NCBI GenBank assembly: GCA_963728295.1
Contig: CAVSKB010000011.1
Location: 1-64,000, forward strand
Direction: 5' to 3'
From: DATJKD01 sp963728295
Lineage (GTDB): Bacteria; Pseudomonadota; Gammaproteobacteria; Steroidobacterales; Steroidobacteraceae
DNA length: 64,000 nt
This document shows positions 36,632 to 46,954 of the stretch, piece after piece. The translations under genes were made by a program, and so were the position numbers. The notes beneath the pieces were generated by a model. It was not told where the DNA came from, ran no database searches, and saw only the letters and a program-made list of their open reading frames with translations. The number at the start of each line of letters is the position of its first letter. The stretch's first letter is position 1.

Positions 36632-37120
36632 ATGACAGATGTTCCAATTACTACACTTACGATCGCGGCCGCGGTCGGCTGCGGTCTCGTCGCGGGCTTC
36701 TTCTTCGCGTTCTCCGTGGTCACGATGAAGGCGCTCGGTCGAATCGCACCCGCGCAGGGAATTGCCGCGATGCGCTCGATCAACGTCGTGGTGCTGAATC
36801 CGTGGTTCTTCTCCGCTTTCTTCGGAACGGCGGCCCTGTGCGTAATCCTCGCCATTCACGCTGCGGTCACCTGGCGCATGCCGAGTGCGGTCTACGTAGT
36901 GACCGCCTCCGTGCTCTATCTCCTGGGTGTGATCTTCGTGACGATGGCCTTCAACGTGCCGTTGAACAACGCGTTGGCTGGTGTTGCACCAGGAAGTCCC
37001 GACGCTGAGCGTGTCTGGACCCGTTACCTTTCGGTCTGGACGGCGTGGAATCATGTGCGAACAGTGGCGCCCATCGTCAGCGCCGGATGCTTCATTCTGG
37101 CTTTGCTCGACTATCGCTGA
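36632..37120 (+). CDS. DUF1772 / anthrone oxygenase-like membrane protein
   Basis: 162 residues with four hydrophobic segments: LTIAAAVGCGLVAGFFFAFS, FSAFFGTAALCVILAIHAAV, TASVLYLLGVIFVTMAFNVP and IVSAGCFILALLDY. The NVPLNNALAG and WTAWNHVRTVAPIVSAG motifs are typical of DUF1772. Members are related to anthrone oxygenases, but most bacterial ones have no assigned role. A second DUF1772 protein lies at 60110. Confidence 0.85.
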   Translation: MTDVPITTLTIAAAVGCGLVAGFFFAFSVVTMKALGRIAPAQGIAAMRSINVVVLNPWFFSAFFGTAALCVILAIHAAVTWRMPSAVYVVTASVLYLLGVIFVTMAFNVPLNNALAGVAPGSPDAERVWTRYLSVWTAWNHVRTVAPIVSAGCFILALLDYR

Positions 37121-37240
37121 TTAGAGGATAAGCTAAGGCGACACACGCGGAGTTCGTGGCCTGGCCGTGTGGGTGCCCGCGTGGTGGGGGTGCATCGGCG
37201 ACGGCCACGGGCGCGGTCGGACGGCTGTCGGGAGGAAAGG

Positions 37241-38170
37241 ATGGACAAGCCTCGCATCTTCCTGGGCTCATCGAAAACGCAGGCGAAGCTCCTGCAGGCG
37301 TTGACGCGCGGTCTCGAAGACGTCGCGCAAGTAGAACCTTGGACCATTTCATTCAATCCTGGGACCACGACACTGGAGCGGCTTCTTGAGCTCGCGCACG
37401 AGGTCGATTTCGCCGCCTTCGTTTTCGCTCGAGACGACTGGACAACTAACAGCCCAGCCGCATCCGAACCCAGCGGAGCTGGCCAAGCTTCTCCGCGAGA
37501 CAACGTTGTCTTCGAGGCTGGGTTGTTTGGCGGTGTCCTCGGTATGCGCCGAACTTTCATTCTCCACGCGAGTGGCGCAAAGCTTCCTACCGATCTCCTC
37601 GGTCTCACCCTCATACGGTGCGGGGAGGCGATGACCGCTGCCGAGATGAGAGACGTCAACCAGAAACTTCGTAGGGCGATCGAGAGCGAGGGCCGCATCG
37701 CCGGTATCCAAGGCATATGGTGGCAGTTTTCCTTGACGGAGCGCAGCTCCGAGGAGCCTTCGGCCGTGAGCCTCTTGCAGATCTCGCGAGGTCGCGACGG
37801 GATGCTGGAGTTGACCGGTCGCTCATGGCAAGCGGATGGCACCCTGTCAGCGCGATACTGGAGCGAAGCGGCAAGGCAGAAGAGGGATCCCCCAGGCATC
37901 TTTTACTACTGGAATGGCGAACGGCCTCGGCACCCGAACGCGCCTCGGTTGGACGGGACGGGGGAGATTAAAATTGAGTCTGCCGATCGCGCGGCCGGTT
38001 ACTGGACAACTCGTTCGGACACCGACCCGAACGTCAGCGCACGAACGTCGGGGGTTTACCTGCGCGCCGATCCTGAGGACCTGAGCATCCTGGACGGACG
38101 CGACGATCGGAAACGCGCCGAGTTGATCGCGGAGCGTCTGGGGCGCTGGGAGTCGATCAGGAACGCGTGA
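37241..38170 (+). CDS. TIR-like nucleotide-binding protein with an unassigned C-terminal domain
   Basis: 309 residues after a strong GGAGGAAAGG site. Residues 1-155 match the predicted nucleotide-binding TIR-like domain (CAP12/PCTIR type): KPRIFLGSSKTQAKLLQALT, WTISFNPGTTTLERLLEL, DFAAFVFARDDW, then the diagnostic RDNVVFEAGLFGGVLGMRR with the candidate catalytic Glu. Residues 170-309 form another domain: AVSLLQISRGRDGMLELTGR, SWQADGTLSARYWSEA, GIFYYWNGERPRH, GTGEIKIESADRAAGYWTTR, SGVYLRADPEDL. Its strand-rich rhythm resembles calycin or Cap15-like small beta barrels, but I cannot assign it. No CD-NTase or other immune gene is adjacent. Probable role: NAD-cleaving or ligand-gated effector (inference). 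Confidence 0.75.
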   Translation: MDKPRIFLGSSKTQAKLLQALTRGLEDVAQVEPWTISFNPGTTTLERLLELAHEVDFAAFVFARDDWTTNSPAASEPSGAGQASPRDNVVFEAGLFGGVLGMRRTFILHASGAKLPTDLLGLTLIRCGEAMTAAEMRDVNQKLRRAIESEGRIAGIQGIWWQFSLTERSSEEPSAVSLLQISRGRDGMLELTGRSWQADGTLSARYWSEAARQKRDPPGIFYYWNGERPRHPNAPRLDGTGEIKIESADRAAGYWTTRSDTDPNVSARTSGVYLRADPEDLSILDGRDDRKRAELIAERLGRWESIRNA

Positions 38171-38274
38171 AACGGGTGCACTATAGCCGGGTGCTGGACG
38201 TAGCATGAAACTGAGTCTCGATTTACCGGACAGCTTCGCGCACTAGACGGCGCAACCCCACAAGGAGACGTACC

Positions 38275-39111
38275 ATGCCCGTGCTATCGAAAGGGCCCGA
38301 TACGATTGTACTGGTTCATGGCTTCTGGGTGACGCCGCGAAGCTGGGAGCACTGGATCACACGCTATGAAGCCCAAGGCTACCGCGTGCTCGCTCCAGCG
38401 TATCCCGGGTTCGAGGTAGAGGTCGAGGCCCTCAACCGCGATCCTTTGCCCGTCGAACGCCTCACGGTTCCCGCGGTCATGGCGCACCTCGAAGGCGTTG
38501 TCCAGCGACTCGAGATGCCACCGATCCTTATGGGGCATTCGGCGGGTGGCGCGTTTGTGCAGCTCTTGCTCGATCGCGGCTATGGGGCGGTGGGAGTGGC
38601 GATCAACTCCGCGCCTACGGAAGGTGTGCGCGTCACGCCGCTGTCGCAGCTCAAATCGACGTTCCCGGTGCTGAAGAATCCCGCGAATCGCCACAAGGCA
38701 GTGCCGTTCACGTACGAGCAATGGCGCTACGTGTTTACGAACACATTCGACGAAGCGGACGCGCGCGCTGCGTACGACCGCTACCACGTCCCGGCATCAG
38801 GGGGCATTTTCTGGGACAGCGTGCTGGCGAATTTCATCCCCGGCCCCCAGGACATTGCGGTCGACTACCATAACGACGCCCGCGCGCCCCTTCTCTTCAT
38901 CTCGGGGAGCGAAGATAACCTGATGCCGCCCGCCGTCCAACGCTCGAACGCGAAGCTCTACAAGTCCAACACGGTCACGGAGATCAGCGAATTTCCGGGA
39001 CGCTCACATCTCATGCCTGCCCAGCAGCGGTGGGAGGAGATCGCCGACTATGCACTGGCGTGGGCCAAGGAGCACGCGACGCACCAGCCGCAGGCCGCTC
39101 CGACATCTTGA
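38275..39111 (+). CDS. Alpha/beta hydrolase
   Basis: 278 residues after an AAGGAG box. The oxyanion region is TIVLVHGFWVTPRSWEHW, the nucleophile elbow is ILMGHSAGGAFVQLL (Ser), and the acid and His are in LLFISGSEDNLMPP and EFPGRSHLMP. No signal peptide. Substrate unknown; most similar in style to cytoplasmic esterase-like hydrolases. It follows the TIR-like gene by about 100 bp on the same strand, which may or may not mean co-transcription. Confidence 0.88.
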   Translation: MPVLSKGPDTIVLVHGFWVTPRSWEHWITRYEAQGYRVLAPAYPGFEVEVEALNRDPLPVERLTVPAVMAHLEGVVQRLEMPPILMGHSAGGAFVQLLLDRGYGAVGVAINSAPTEGVRVTPLSQLKSTFPVLKNPANRHKAVPFTYEQWRYVFTNTFDEADARAAYDRYHVPASGGIFWDSVLANFIPGPQDIAVDYHNDARAPLLFISGSEDNLMPPAVQRSNAKLYKSNTVTEISEFPGRSHLMPAQQRWEEIADYALAWAKEHATHQPQAAPTS

Positions 39112-39200
39112 TGAGATGGGGCCGCCAACGCGATTGGGGCGAGCAAGCCGATTAGCTTTCGTTCACCGGAACGCCTCGTCCCTCACGCGGACGCCGTCTA

Positions 39201-41639
39201 TTACGTTACTACGTTGATCTCAAAGTCGCGGCCCTCCCAGCGCCAGGCCTCGCGCCAGAAGAAGGTGAAGCGGATCGGAGCCGTTTGGGCCGGTGCGACG
39301 GGAATGTCCACGAAGTCGATACCGAGCGCAGTTGGCGCCGAATCGGTGTCGGTGACGGCGGACCACTCTGCGACCGTCCAGTGCAGCCGAAACGGCGCCC
39401 TGGCTTGGACACGCAGGATAGTGCCTGCACGAACCCAGCGAACGCGGCGCTGGAAGGCCCATACCTCGATCGGCAAGTGTGCACGGCTACCTTGATAGCG
39501 CTCGACGACGGACGGAACGCGGTCGAATACCCGGCCGTCGCGAGCTGAGCGCAGGAGCTTTATGTACTCGGCATGCGCCCACATCAGTGGCATGGCAGCG
39601 CCGGTCGGCCGGCCGAGCTGCATGCGCGCCTCGGGCAGATCCGGCGCGTCCCACACCTGCTCCGGAAGCAATCCCGCATCGGTTGCGAAGCGCTCCATGG
39701 CGCGGATGTAAGGACCAGCATCGCGGCCGGCGGCGAGCTCGTAGTGGCCTCGCTCGCCCGTGAGCAGCGGCCACGCTCGGCCCGTCCCCCACCTTGCATA
39801 AGGGCCGCCGTCGTCTTGCTGGCCATAGCCGTCATGGTTGTACCGGCGCCAGCATGGGCCAAACGGCGTCTCGACCTTGAGCACTGCGTCCACCACCCGA
39901 AGCGAGTCCTCGATGAGGGAGCTGCCGGCTCTCCGAATCCCGTAACGTACGAGCTCGAGGAACCCCGCATCGACGATTTCCTTGGCGGGGAATTCGGTGC
40001 GCGTGCCCGGCGGCCGATTGCGAATCAACAATACGCCGCGGTTCGGATCCTCGTCGGGCTCCGGATCATTGGGATCTACGGTCGAATGCGGATGAAGTGC
40101 CGCGTGACGCCGGGCACCAGCGTGCCATCGGTCGTGACGGTCCAGGCTTCGACGTGGCACTCGAGGAAATCGGCGTGTCGCTGGAGGAACGCGGCAGTCG
40201 CCTGGTCGCCACGTTCATGCGCGAAGCCAGCGGCGCAGGTGAGCGCGGCGATATTCGAAGCGAGCGTCGAGGGCGAGTAGCCCGCTGTTCTCCTCCCAGC
40301 GCTCCTGCGGCGTGACCGGTCCCTGGTCGATCGAGATACCCGGCAGCCCGCAGCACCATCGGATATGGATCGAAATCGCGTAGCGCGTCGGCTTCGTGCA
40401 GCTTCCAGGCGAGCAGGATCGGGAACGCGACCTCGTCGAGCTGGATCCCGCGCCAGTACGGCTCGCCGTCGATCCAGAAGTTCTGGTGGAATCCGCCGTC
40501 GGGCTGCTGCGAGCACGCGAGGTAGATGAGGGCTCGCAGCGGCGTCTCTGTGTTGCCGGAGGCCAGCAGCCCGGTCGTGCTGTTCACCATGTCGCGCGTC
40601 CACACGAGATGATAGCCGCCGAGGTCCTCGTCGCCCTTCGACCTCGCCCCACGGGATGCTGAGCGAGGCGATCATCGCTCCCGGGTACGTCTTGTCCTCG
40701 TGCGCCAGGAGCAGGCTGTGGCTCGCGTGGTACAGGCGCCCGCCGTCGCCGCTCGCCGGTCGCGAGCGGTGCCAGTGTGGCGACAGGCGCGGCTCCACTG
40801 CGTCGACGAATCGTTCGCGGTGCTGCGGCGAAAGGGAAGCCGAGCGACTGCAGAGGGTCGTCGTCGCGTGATGCAGGCTGTTGCCGAAGCGCGAGGCCCA
40901 GGGTGAACTCGATGTCCCTGACCGAGGTCGAGCTCGCCGATGAGCGCGATGTTGCCGTTCTCGGCGGCGTCGAACTCCCAGTCCATGCGGAAATCGTGCG
41001 CCAGGTCGGTCCAGCCGTCCGTCGTGCCGACGTAGCCGCACGAGCGGCGCACGAACGGAACGGTCGCGCCCATCGCGAGCCAGGTGCCGTGCTTCTGCGC
41101 CGTCAGGAGCCGCGGCCGGCGGCCTCCGCGACGTAGCCGCTGTTCTCCCACCCGCCGACGTCGAGGTGCGGGGCGAGCGAGCGCGAAGAGCCGGAGTCTC
41201 GCGAGCGAGACTGCGGTCGCCCTCCAGCCGCGTATGGACCAGGATGCAGGCTGGTGCGGATCGGCGATCACCTCCTTGACGATCCGATAGCGGCCCTCGC
41301 GATCGGTGTTGATGATCCGGACGCCGAGCGCGTGACCTTGGCGAACGGCTCCAGACGGGACTCGAGATGGCGCCGCTCGTCGTGGAAGAAGCTCTCGCCG
41401 TCGGTCACCAGGTATTGAAGGTCACGGATCTGCGGGCGGTCGATGGTCGGATAGTAGACCTCGTTCAGGATGCCGGCGGAGACGGTGAACCAGACCGTGC
41501 TACCGGCCGAGTACGCCGTCCCGATCGCGTCCTTCGCGCTCTGGGTCCATCGTGGTGCGATGCCGGGGGCGCCGAACGCATGTTTTACGCTATGAACGAT
41601 CAAGATGCGTCCAAGGCGCCGTGCGGGTAGCGCGCTCAA
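39201..41639 (-). pseudogene. GH15 glucoamylase interrupted by many indels
   Basis: The parts of one bacterial glucoamylase (glucan 1,4-alpha-glucosidase) lie in order but in changing frames. N-terminus: FGAPGIAPRWTQSAKDAIGT, SAGILNEVYYPTIDRPQIRD. Middle: GTWLAMGATVPFVRRSCGYV, FRMDWEFDAAENGNIALIGE, LYHASHSLLLAHEDKTYPGA. Catalytic barrel: VWTRDMVNSTTGLLASGN, PDGGFHQNFWIDGEP. C-terminus: EIVDAGFLELVRYGIRRAGS to 39201. At least six frame changes occur between 41300 and 40080; some are missing bases (a lost C near 41335 and near 41252), unlike most breaks in the window. Start is a TTG 3 bp after the upstream lipase stop. Either badly assembled or decayed. Confidence 0.8.
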
Positions 41640-41642
41640 TCA

Positions 41643-43428
41643 TCAGCATGCGAGCGCATTCTGCTCGGCAAGATCCTGGCGAAGAATCCGCAGCACCTCG
41701 GCCACGGCTGCATCGTTCTTATATACCTGGTGATCCGACTCCACGACGAGCGTCGAGGCTGCGCCCGGCAGGAGTGCGCTCGCGAGTGGCACGACGCCAT
41801 CGGTCTCGGGCTTCCGGCCGGGCAGGGCTCCTGCAATGGTGTGATAGGGAATGCCGGCGACCGGCATCAGCGTCTCGCCCGCGCGTCGCACCGGTTGCAA
41901 GGTCTGCAGCGAAGTGATGCTGTTAACGCTCGCATGGAGATAGGCCTCGCGCAGTTCCTCGCGCACCGCGTCTGGATTCTCGAGCGTAAGCCGGCGTAGC
42001 GCCTGGAGCTCCGGCACGTGCCGGCCAACCAGCTTGCGGAACAGACGCCCGAGCCACTCGTCGGCCCGCGGACTGCCGCGGTGCGGCGCAGCCAGAAAAA
42101 TGGCGCGCGAAACGCCGGGATAGGGCTCGAATCGGAAGACGCTGTGCATCAGCGCGAGATCGTCGGGATCGCCGCGCAACGCCTCCGGGGGCACTGTGAA
42201 CGCCGCCGACCACAGCACGTCGCCACTGTTCACGCACAGCATCCGCGAAACCACGCCGCCCAGGCTGTGGCCGATGAGCACCATGCCCGATCGCGCCGGG
42301 TCGTCTGCTTCCGGATCGAGCACGTTCCAGACCGTGTCGAGGTAGCCTTGCATTCGCCGACGGGTCACGAGGAGCGGCGCATCGGTCGGATAGACCATGT
42401 GCCAGATCTGGAAACGCGCCCGCAGATCGGCGGCCCCCCACAGCGCGTTCGACAGGCGCGCCCAGGCGAGGGGACTGCTGCCCAGTCCGTGGATCATCAC
42501 GACCGGACGCTTGTTCGGATCGTAGTCCTCGAGGAGGTAGAGGCCCGCGCGCCGACCCACCTCGTCGCCGCCGAGAAGACCCCATACGCTCAGGCGGCGC
42601 AGGTCGGAGGTCTCCACTTCCCTGGCATGGAAGGCCGAGGTGTCGAGCGCGAGCGGATAGCGCCGGCTCCCGACCGCAAGCGGACCCGATGCCAGCGGAT
42701 CGGCGATCACCAGCCGCGGCATCGATCCGTCGCCACCGGTAGTGGACTCGAACCAGGCGATCGCCGAGCGAAACACGCCTTCGCGCGGCAGCAACTTGCA
42801 CAGCGCACGGTCGTCGCAGCGCGGCGTCATCACGGCCAGCGGCACGCCGAAGCCACGGCTGACGAAACGCTGTCCGCCGAAGACGGTTGCCGGTACATCC
42901 CGCGCGCGCATGAGCGTGAGCGGGCCCTCGAGATAGGGCGATAGTTTGCGAAACTCGAGCGTCATTTCGAGACCGCCGATCCGGGTCGGCCCCTCGGACC
43001 AGCGTCGTGGCGAGCCCTTGCAGCGCCAGCCCGAAGAAAGCGTCGGTGCAATCCGTGTTCAGCGTCGCGGCTTCCTTCGCGACGGCCCGGTCCGCGGCGC
43101 CCATGGCCCGGTACGCGATCGCGGCGCAACGCGACCACGGCTCGATCGCCATGCGCTCTTTTTGCTGTCGCCTGGCCCAATCAGCCCAACTATTGGCCTC
43201 GATCAGGATTCGAGCCGCCTCATCGGCGTCCCCGGGGCACCCACCCTCGCGCGCACAGGCCGGCGCGGGCGGCGCAGGCCCTACAGCCGGCGCCGATTGC
43301 TCGGGCGCCAGGGAGCGGCAGCCGGTCATCGCAAGCACGAGGCCAATGACCAGTGCAGTCTGCCAGGCGTAGCTCGTGTCGATGGGCGGCACCTCCGCTT
43401 CCTGAGATCGATGTGAAGCTGATAACAT
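41643..43428 (-). pseudogene. Lipase-like lipoprotein (alpha/beta hydrolase), one frameshift
   Basis: From the ATG at 43428 a lipoprotein signal is visible (ALVIGLVLAMTGC). The N-terminal helical region ends near 42995 where the frame changes; removing one C from GTCCGAGG gives a continuous protein of about 594 residues (VEGPTRIGGLEMTLEFRKL). The hydrolase core has VVMIHGLGSSPLAWARLSN, the elbow VLIGHSLGGVVSRML (Ser), AAPHRGSPRADEWL and the acid/His region TDGVVPLASALLPGA, VVESDHQVYKN. It resembles PGAP1-like or LipA/LipB-like esterases on the envelope. Operon with the GH15 gene, which starts 4 bases past its stop region. Confidence 0.8.
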
Positions 43429-43499
43429 TACTGAATAACAGCGGAAATGACCCCGAACCGCAAAATGATAGTCGTAGTGGTCGCGCTGCTCAGTGCGCC

Positions 43500-45048
43500 A
43501 TGATTTCTCTTATTCTGGTGATGGTGTGCGCGATCGCGGCCGGTTGGCTGGCGAACCGTGTTCACGTGCCGTACCCGATCGTGCTGGTCCTGGCAGGGAT
43601 CGGACTCGGATTCGTCTACGACTGGCCGGGGCTGGAGCCGGAGCCGCAGCGTGATCCTGGCGATCGTGCTGCCGGCAGTGTTGTACCCCGCGGCAATCGA
43701 CACTTCGTGGCGCGATTTTCGCCGGAACCTTCGCCCAATCCTGCTGCTCGCCATCGGCTTGGTGGCGACGACGACGCTGGCCGTGGGCATCGCGTTCAAG
43801 TGGCTGGTGCCGCAGGCGCCGTGGGCGGTCGCATTCGCGCTGGGCGCCATCGTCTCGCCGCCGGATGCAGTGGCGGCGACCGCGGTGTTGAGGCGATTTC
43901 GCTTGCCGCGCCGGATCGTGACGCTGCTCGAGGGCGAGAGCCTCGTGAACGACGCGACCGGTCTGGTGCTCTACCGGTTCGCCGTGGCTACTGCCCTGAC
44001 GGGCGTGTTTTCCGGCTGGACGCTGGTCGGCGAGTTTGCCTTGATCGCGCTCGGCGGGATCGCGCTCGGCATCGCAATGGGTGTGGATCACGTCGTGGTT
44101 CCAGGAGCGCCTGCACGATCCGATGCTCGAGCTCGCGATGTCACTGACGACCCCCTTTGCGACCTATTGGCTTTGTGAGTTCCTGCAGGTGTCGGGCGTC
44201 CTCGGCGTCGTCGCCGTCGGACTCTATCGGTCGCAATGGGCGCATCTGGGCAGCTCGGCGCTTGCGCGCCTCAATATCCGCACCTTCTGGGGCGCCGTCG
44301 TGTTCGTGGTCAATTGCCTCGTGTTCGTGCTCATCGGCATCCGCTTGCCGCTGATCGCCGAGTCGCTCCTGGGGCAACAGGCCCTGTCCTGGCCGCGTGT
44401 CGTGGGCCTGATAGCCGCGTTGAGCGCCGTTGCAATCGGCGTGCGGTTTCTATGGATCTTCACTGCGACCTACGGCGTGCGTTGGCTGGTGCCGTCACTG
44501 CGTCGTCGCGATCCCGCCTCCGCCCGTGTCTCGACCCTCGTCAGCTGGAGTGGCATGCGGGGCGTCGTTTCCCTGGCCGCAGCGCTCGCGCTGCCCACCG
44601 CGTTACCGACCGGTGAGCCGTTTCCGCAGCGCGACCTCGTGATCCTCCTCACCTTCGGTATCGTTTTCGTGACGCTGGTCGGCCAGGGACTGACGCTGCC
44701 GGCTCTAATCCGGGCACTGCGCCTTGCGAATGACACCTCCAGGGAGACTGAGGCCGAGCTCGCGCGCGAGGCCATGCGCCGCGCAGCGATCCAGGCCGTG
44801 AACAGGTTGGTCGCCGAGCACGGGTTGCCCGCGCATGAAGCGGTGGCGGTAAAGCGCTTCTTCAACAGCCGATCGAGGTCGGCGGGCTCTCGCCCGACAG
44901 CGAGGCGCGCTTGTGGCTTGGCGCAGCGGCTGCGCAACGCGAAGCGCTGATCAAGCTGTGGCGGAACGGCGAGATCGGCGACGACGTGCTGCTCGGTCTC
45001 GAGCGCGAAATCGATCTCGCCGAAGCGCGTCTCGCGCGCGAAGACTGA
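43500..45048 (+). pseudogene. Sodium (cation)/proton antiporter of the CPA1 type, three frameshifts
   Basis: The restored protein has about 515 residues. First frame: MISLILVMVCAIAAGWLANR, VHVPYPIVLVLAGIGLGFVY. Second frame from about 43650: AIDTSWRDFRRNLRPILLLA, AVAFALGAIVSPPDAVAAT, LLEGESLVNDATGLVLYRFA (the ND ion site). Third frame from about 44085: PFATYWLCEFLQVSGVLGVV, SWSGMRGVVSLAAALALP. A fourth part from about 44870 ends REIDLAEARLARED. The first two breaks fit an extra base (CC for C, GGG for GG), the third a missing one. Twelve or so membrane segments and a cytoplasmic tail fit NhaP/YjcE-like exchangers. Confidence 0.82.
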
Positions 45049-45118
45049 CTCATCCTTGATCGATAAGAGGAGATGTGTTTTAAGAGGGAGGGCTTCAGTC
45101 CGGGCCGGCATCGGTCTC

Positions 45119-46945
45119 ATGGCAAATCGTTACGCGCCCATCGAGGACTACGGCGTCATCGGCGACCTCCACACGGTCGCGCTGGTGGGCAAGGACGCAT
45201 CGATCGATTTCCTGTGCCTGCCGTCCTTCGACTCACCCTCGGTATTCGCAGCCCTCCTTGACGCCGATTGCGGAGGCCGCTTCCAGATCGCTCCACAGCT
45301 CGACGACGCCGTGCACAGGCAGCTCTACCTGCCGGACACCAACGTGCTGCTGACCCGTTTCCTGTCGGACGGAGGCGTCGCCGAGGTGTCCGACTTCATG
45401 CCAGTGGAGGACGCCGGAGTCGCGCACAACCTCGTGCGCCGCGCTAAGACGGTTCGTGGCGAGGTGCGCTTCAGCATGCGATGCGAGCCGCGGTTCGACT
45501 ACGCCCGCGCCACACACACGGTGGAACGGCGCGGCGAGACAGAAATTCTGTTCGTTGGTCGCGCCGGCGCGCGCGAGCTGGTGCTGCGGCTGCGCTCGTC
45601 CGTTCCGATGCAGGTCGCGGAGGGAGCCGCCGTGTCCGAGTTCACGCTCGGCGCCGAAGAGTCGGCGTGGTTCGTTCTCGAGGTCGTGATGAGCGACGGG
45701 CAGTCGCCCTGCGCGAGGCCCGATTACGTGTCCGACGCGTTCAAGGAAACCGTGAACTTCTGGCGCGCCTGGATCGCCCGCAGCACCTACAAAAACCGCT
45801 GGCGCGAGATGGTGAACCGTTCCGCACTCGTGTTGAAGCTCCTCACCTCGAGACAGCACGGCTCGATGGTGGCCGCCCCCACCTTCGGATTGCCCGAGTA
45901 TATCGGCGGCGAGCGCAACTGGGACTACCGTTACTCCTGGATCCGCGACTCGTCTTTTACCCTCTATGGACTCATGCGGCTCGGCTACACGGGCGAGGCC
46001 GCCGCGTTCATGCGCTGGATGATGGCGCGCTGCGAAGAGCTGGAGCCGGACGGCGCGCTCCAGATCATGTACGGCATCGACGGCCGCCACGACGTGCGCG
46101 AGGAGTCGCTGGCCCACCTCGAGGGCTACATGGGCTCGCGTCCGGTCCGCATTGGCAACGCCGCCCACGCGCACCTCCAGCTCGACATCTACGGCGAGTT
46201 GATGGATTCGGTGTATCTGTACGACAAGTACGGTGCGCCGATCGGGCACGACGCGTGGTTGAACATCGTGCGGCTGCTCGACTGGGTGTGCGAGCACTGG
46301 CGTGAGAAGGACGAGAGCATCTGGGAGGTGCGCGGCGGGCGCCAGGAGTTCCTCTACTCGCGGGTGATGTGCTGGGTCGCGATCGATCGCGCCATCCGCC
46401 TCGCGCGCAAGCGGTCTTTCCCCGCTCCGTTGTCTCGCTGGTACGAGACACGGGACACCATCTACCGGGATATCTACGAGCGCTTCTGGGACCCGGCGCG
46501 CCGCGGCTTCATCCAGCACCCGGGCGCGGACACCTTCGACGCCGCAGCGCTGCTCATGCCCATGGTGCGTTTCATTTCGCCGACCGACCCGCGCTGGATC
46601 GATACCCTGCGCGGCATCGAGCAGCAGCTGGTAAGCGACTCACTGGTTTATCGCTATCGTCTCGGGGAGCGCTTCTCCGACGGCCTCGCCGGTGAGGAGG
46701 GCACGTTCTCGATGTGCTCGTTCTGGTACGTCGAGTGCCTATCCCGCATGGGCGATCTGCCCAAGGCGCGGTTCTTCTTCGAGAAGATGCTTGGTTACGC
46801 GAATCACCTGGGACTTTACGGCGAGGAACTGGGCCCGCGCGCGCAACACCTCGGCAACTTTCCGCAGGCGTTCACGCACCTTGCGCTGATCAGCGCTGCC
46901 TACGATCTCGACCGACGGCTCTCCACCGCTGGCCACGCTGGCTGA
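45119..46945 (+). CDS. GH15 family glucoamylase/trehalase-like enzyme
   Basis: 608 residues; the start MANRYAPIEDYGVIGDLHTV is preferred over the longer frame from 45056 because this is where the family similarity begins. The N-terminal beta-sandwich (DFLCLPSFDSPSVFAALLDA) leads to an alpha-barrel with GGERNWDYRYSWIRDSSFTL (general acid region) and EEGTFSMCSFWYVECLSRMG. It is likely to hydrolyse alpha-glucosides such as trehalose or maltodextrin; members of this branch include mycobacterial-type trehalases. No signal peptide. It lies 70 bp after the antiporter. Confidence 0.92.
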   Translation: MANRYAPIEDYGVIGDLHTVALVGKDASIDFLCLPSFDSPSVFAALLDADCGGRFQIAPQLDDAVHRQLYLPDTNVLLTRFLSDGGVAEVSDFMPVEDAGVAHNLVRRAKTVRGEVRFSMRCEPRFDYARATHTVERRGETEILFVGRAGARELVLRLRSSVPMQVAEGAAVSEFTLGAEESAWFVLEVVMSDGQSPCARPDYVSDAFKETVNFWRAWIARSTYKNRWREMVNRSALVLKLLTSRQHGSMVAAPTFGLPEYIGGERNWDYRYSWIRDSSFTLYGLMRLGYTGEAAAFMRWMMARCEELEPDGALQIMYGIDGRHDVREESLAHLEGYMGSRPVRIGNAAHAHLQLDIYGELMDSVYLYDKYGAPIGHDAWLNIVRLLDWVCEHWREKDESIWEVRGGRQEFLYSRVMCWVAIDRAIRLARKRSFPAPLSRWYETRDTIYRDIYERFWDPARRGFIQHPGADTFDAAALLMPMVRFISPTDPRWIDTLRGIEQQLVSDSLVYRYRLGERFSDGLAGEEGTFSMCSFWYVECLSRMGDLPKARFFFEKMLGYANHLGLYGEELGPRAQHLGNFPQAFTHLALISAAYDLDRRLSTAGHAG

Positions 46946-46954
46946 GGATCTCTG

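Noticed and set aside
45233..46519. 428-codon minus-strand frame opposite the GH15 gene
   Set aside because: A shadow produced by codon bias of the plus-strand enzyme; no motif or ribosome site.
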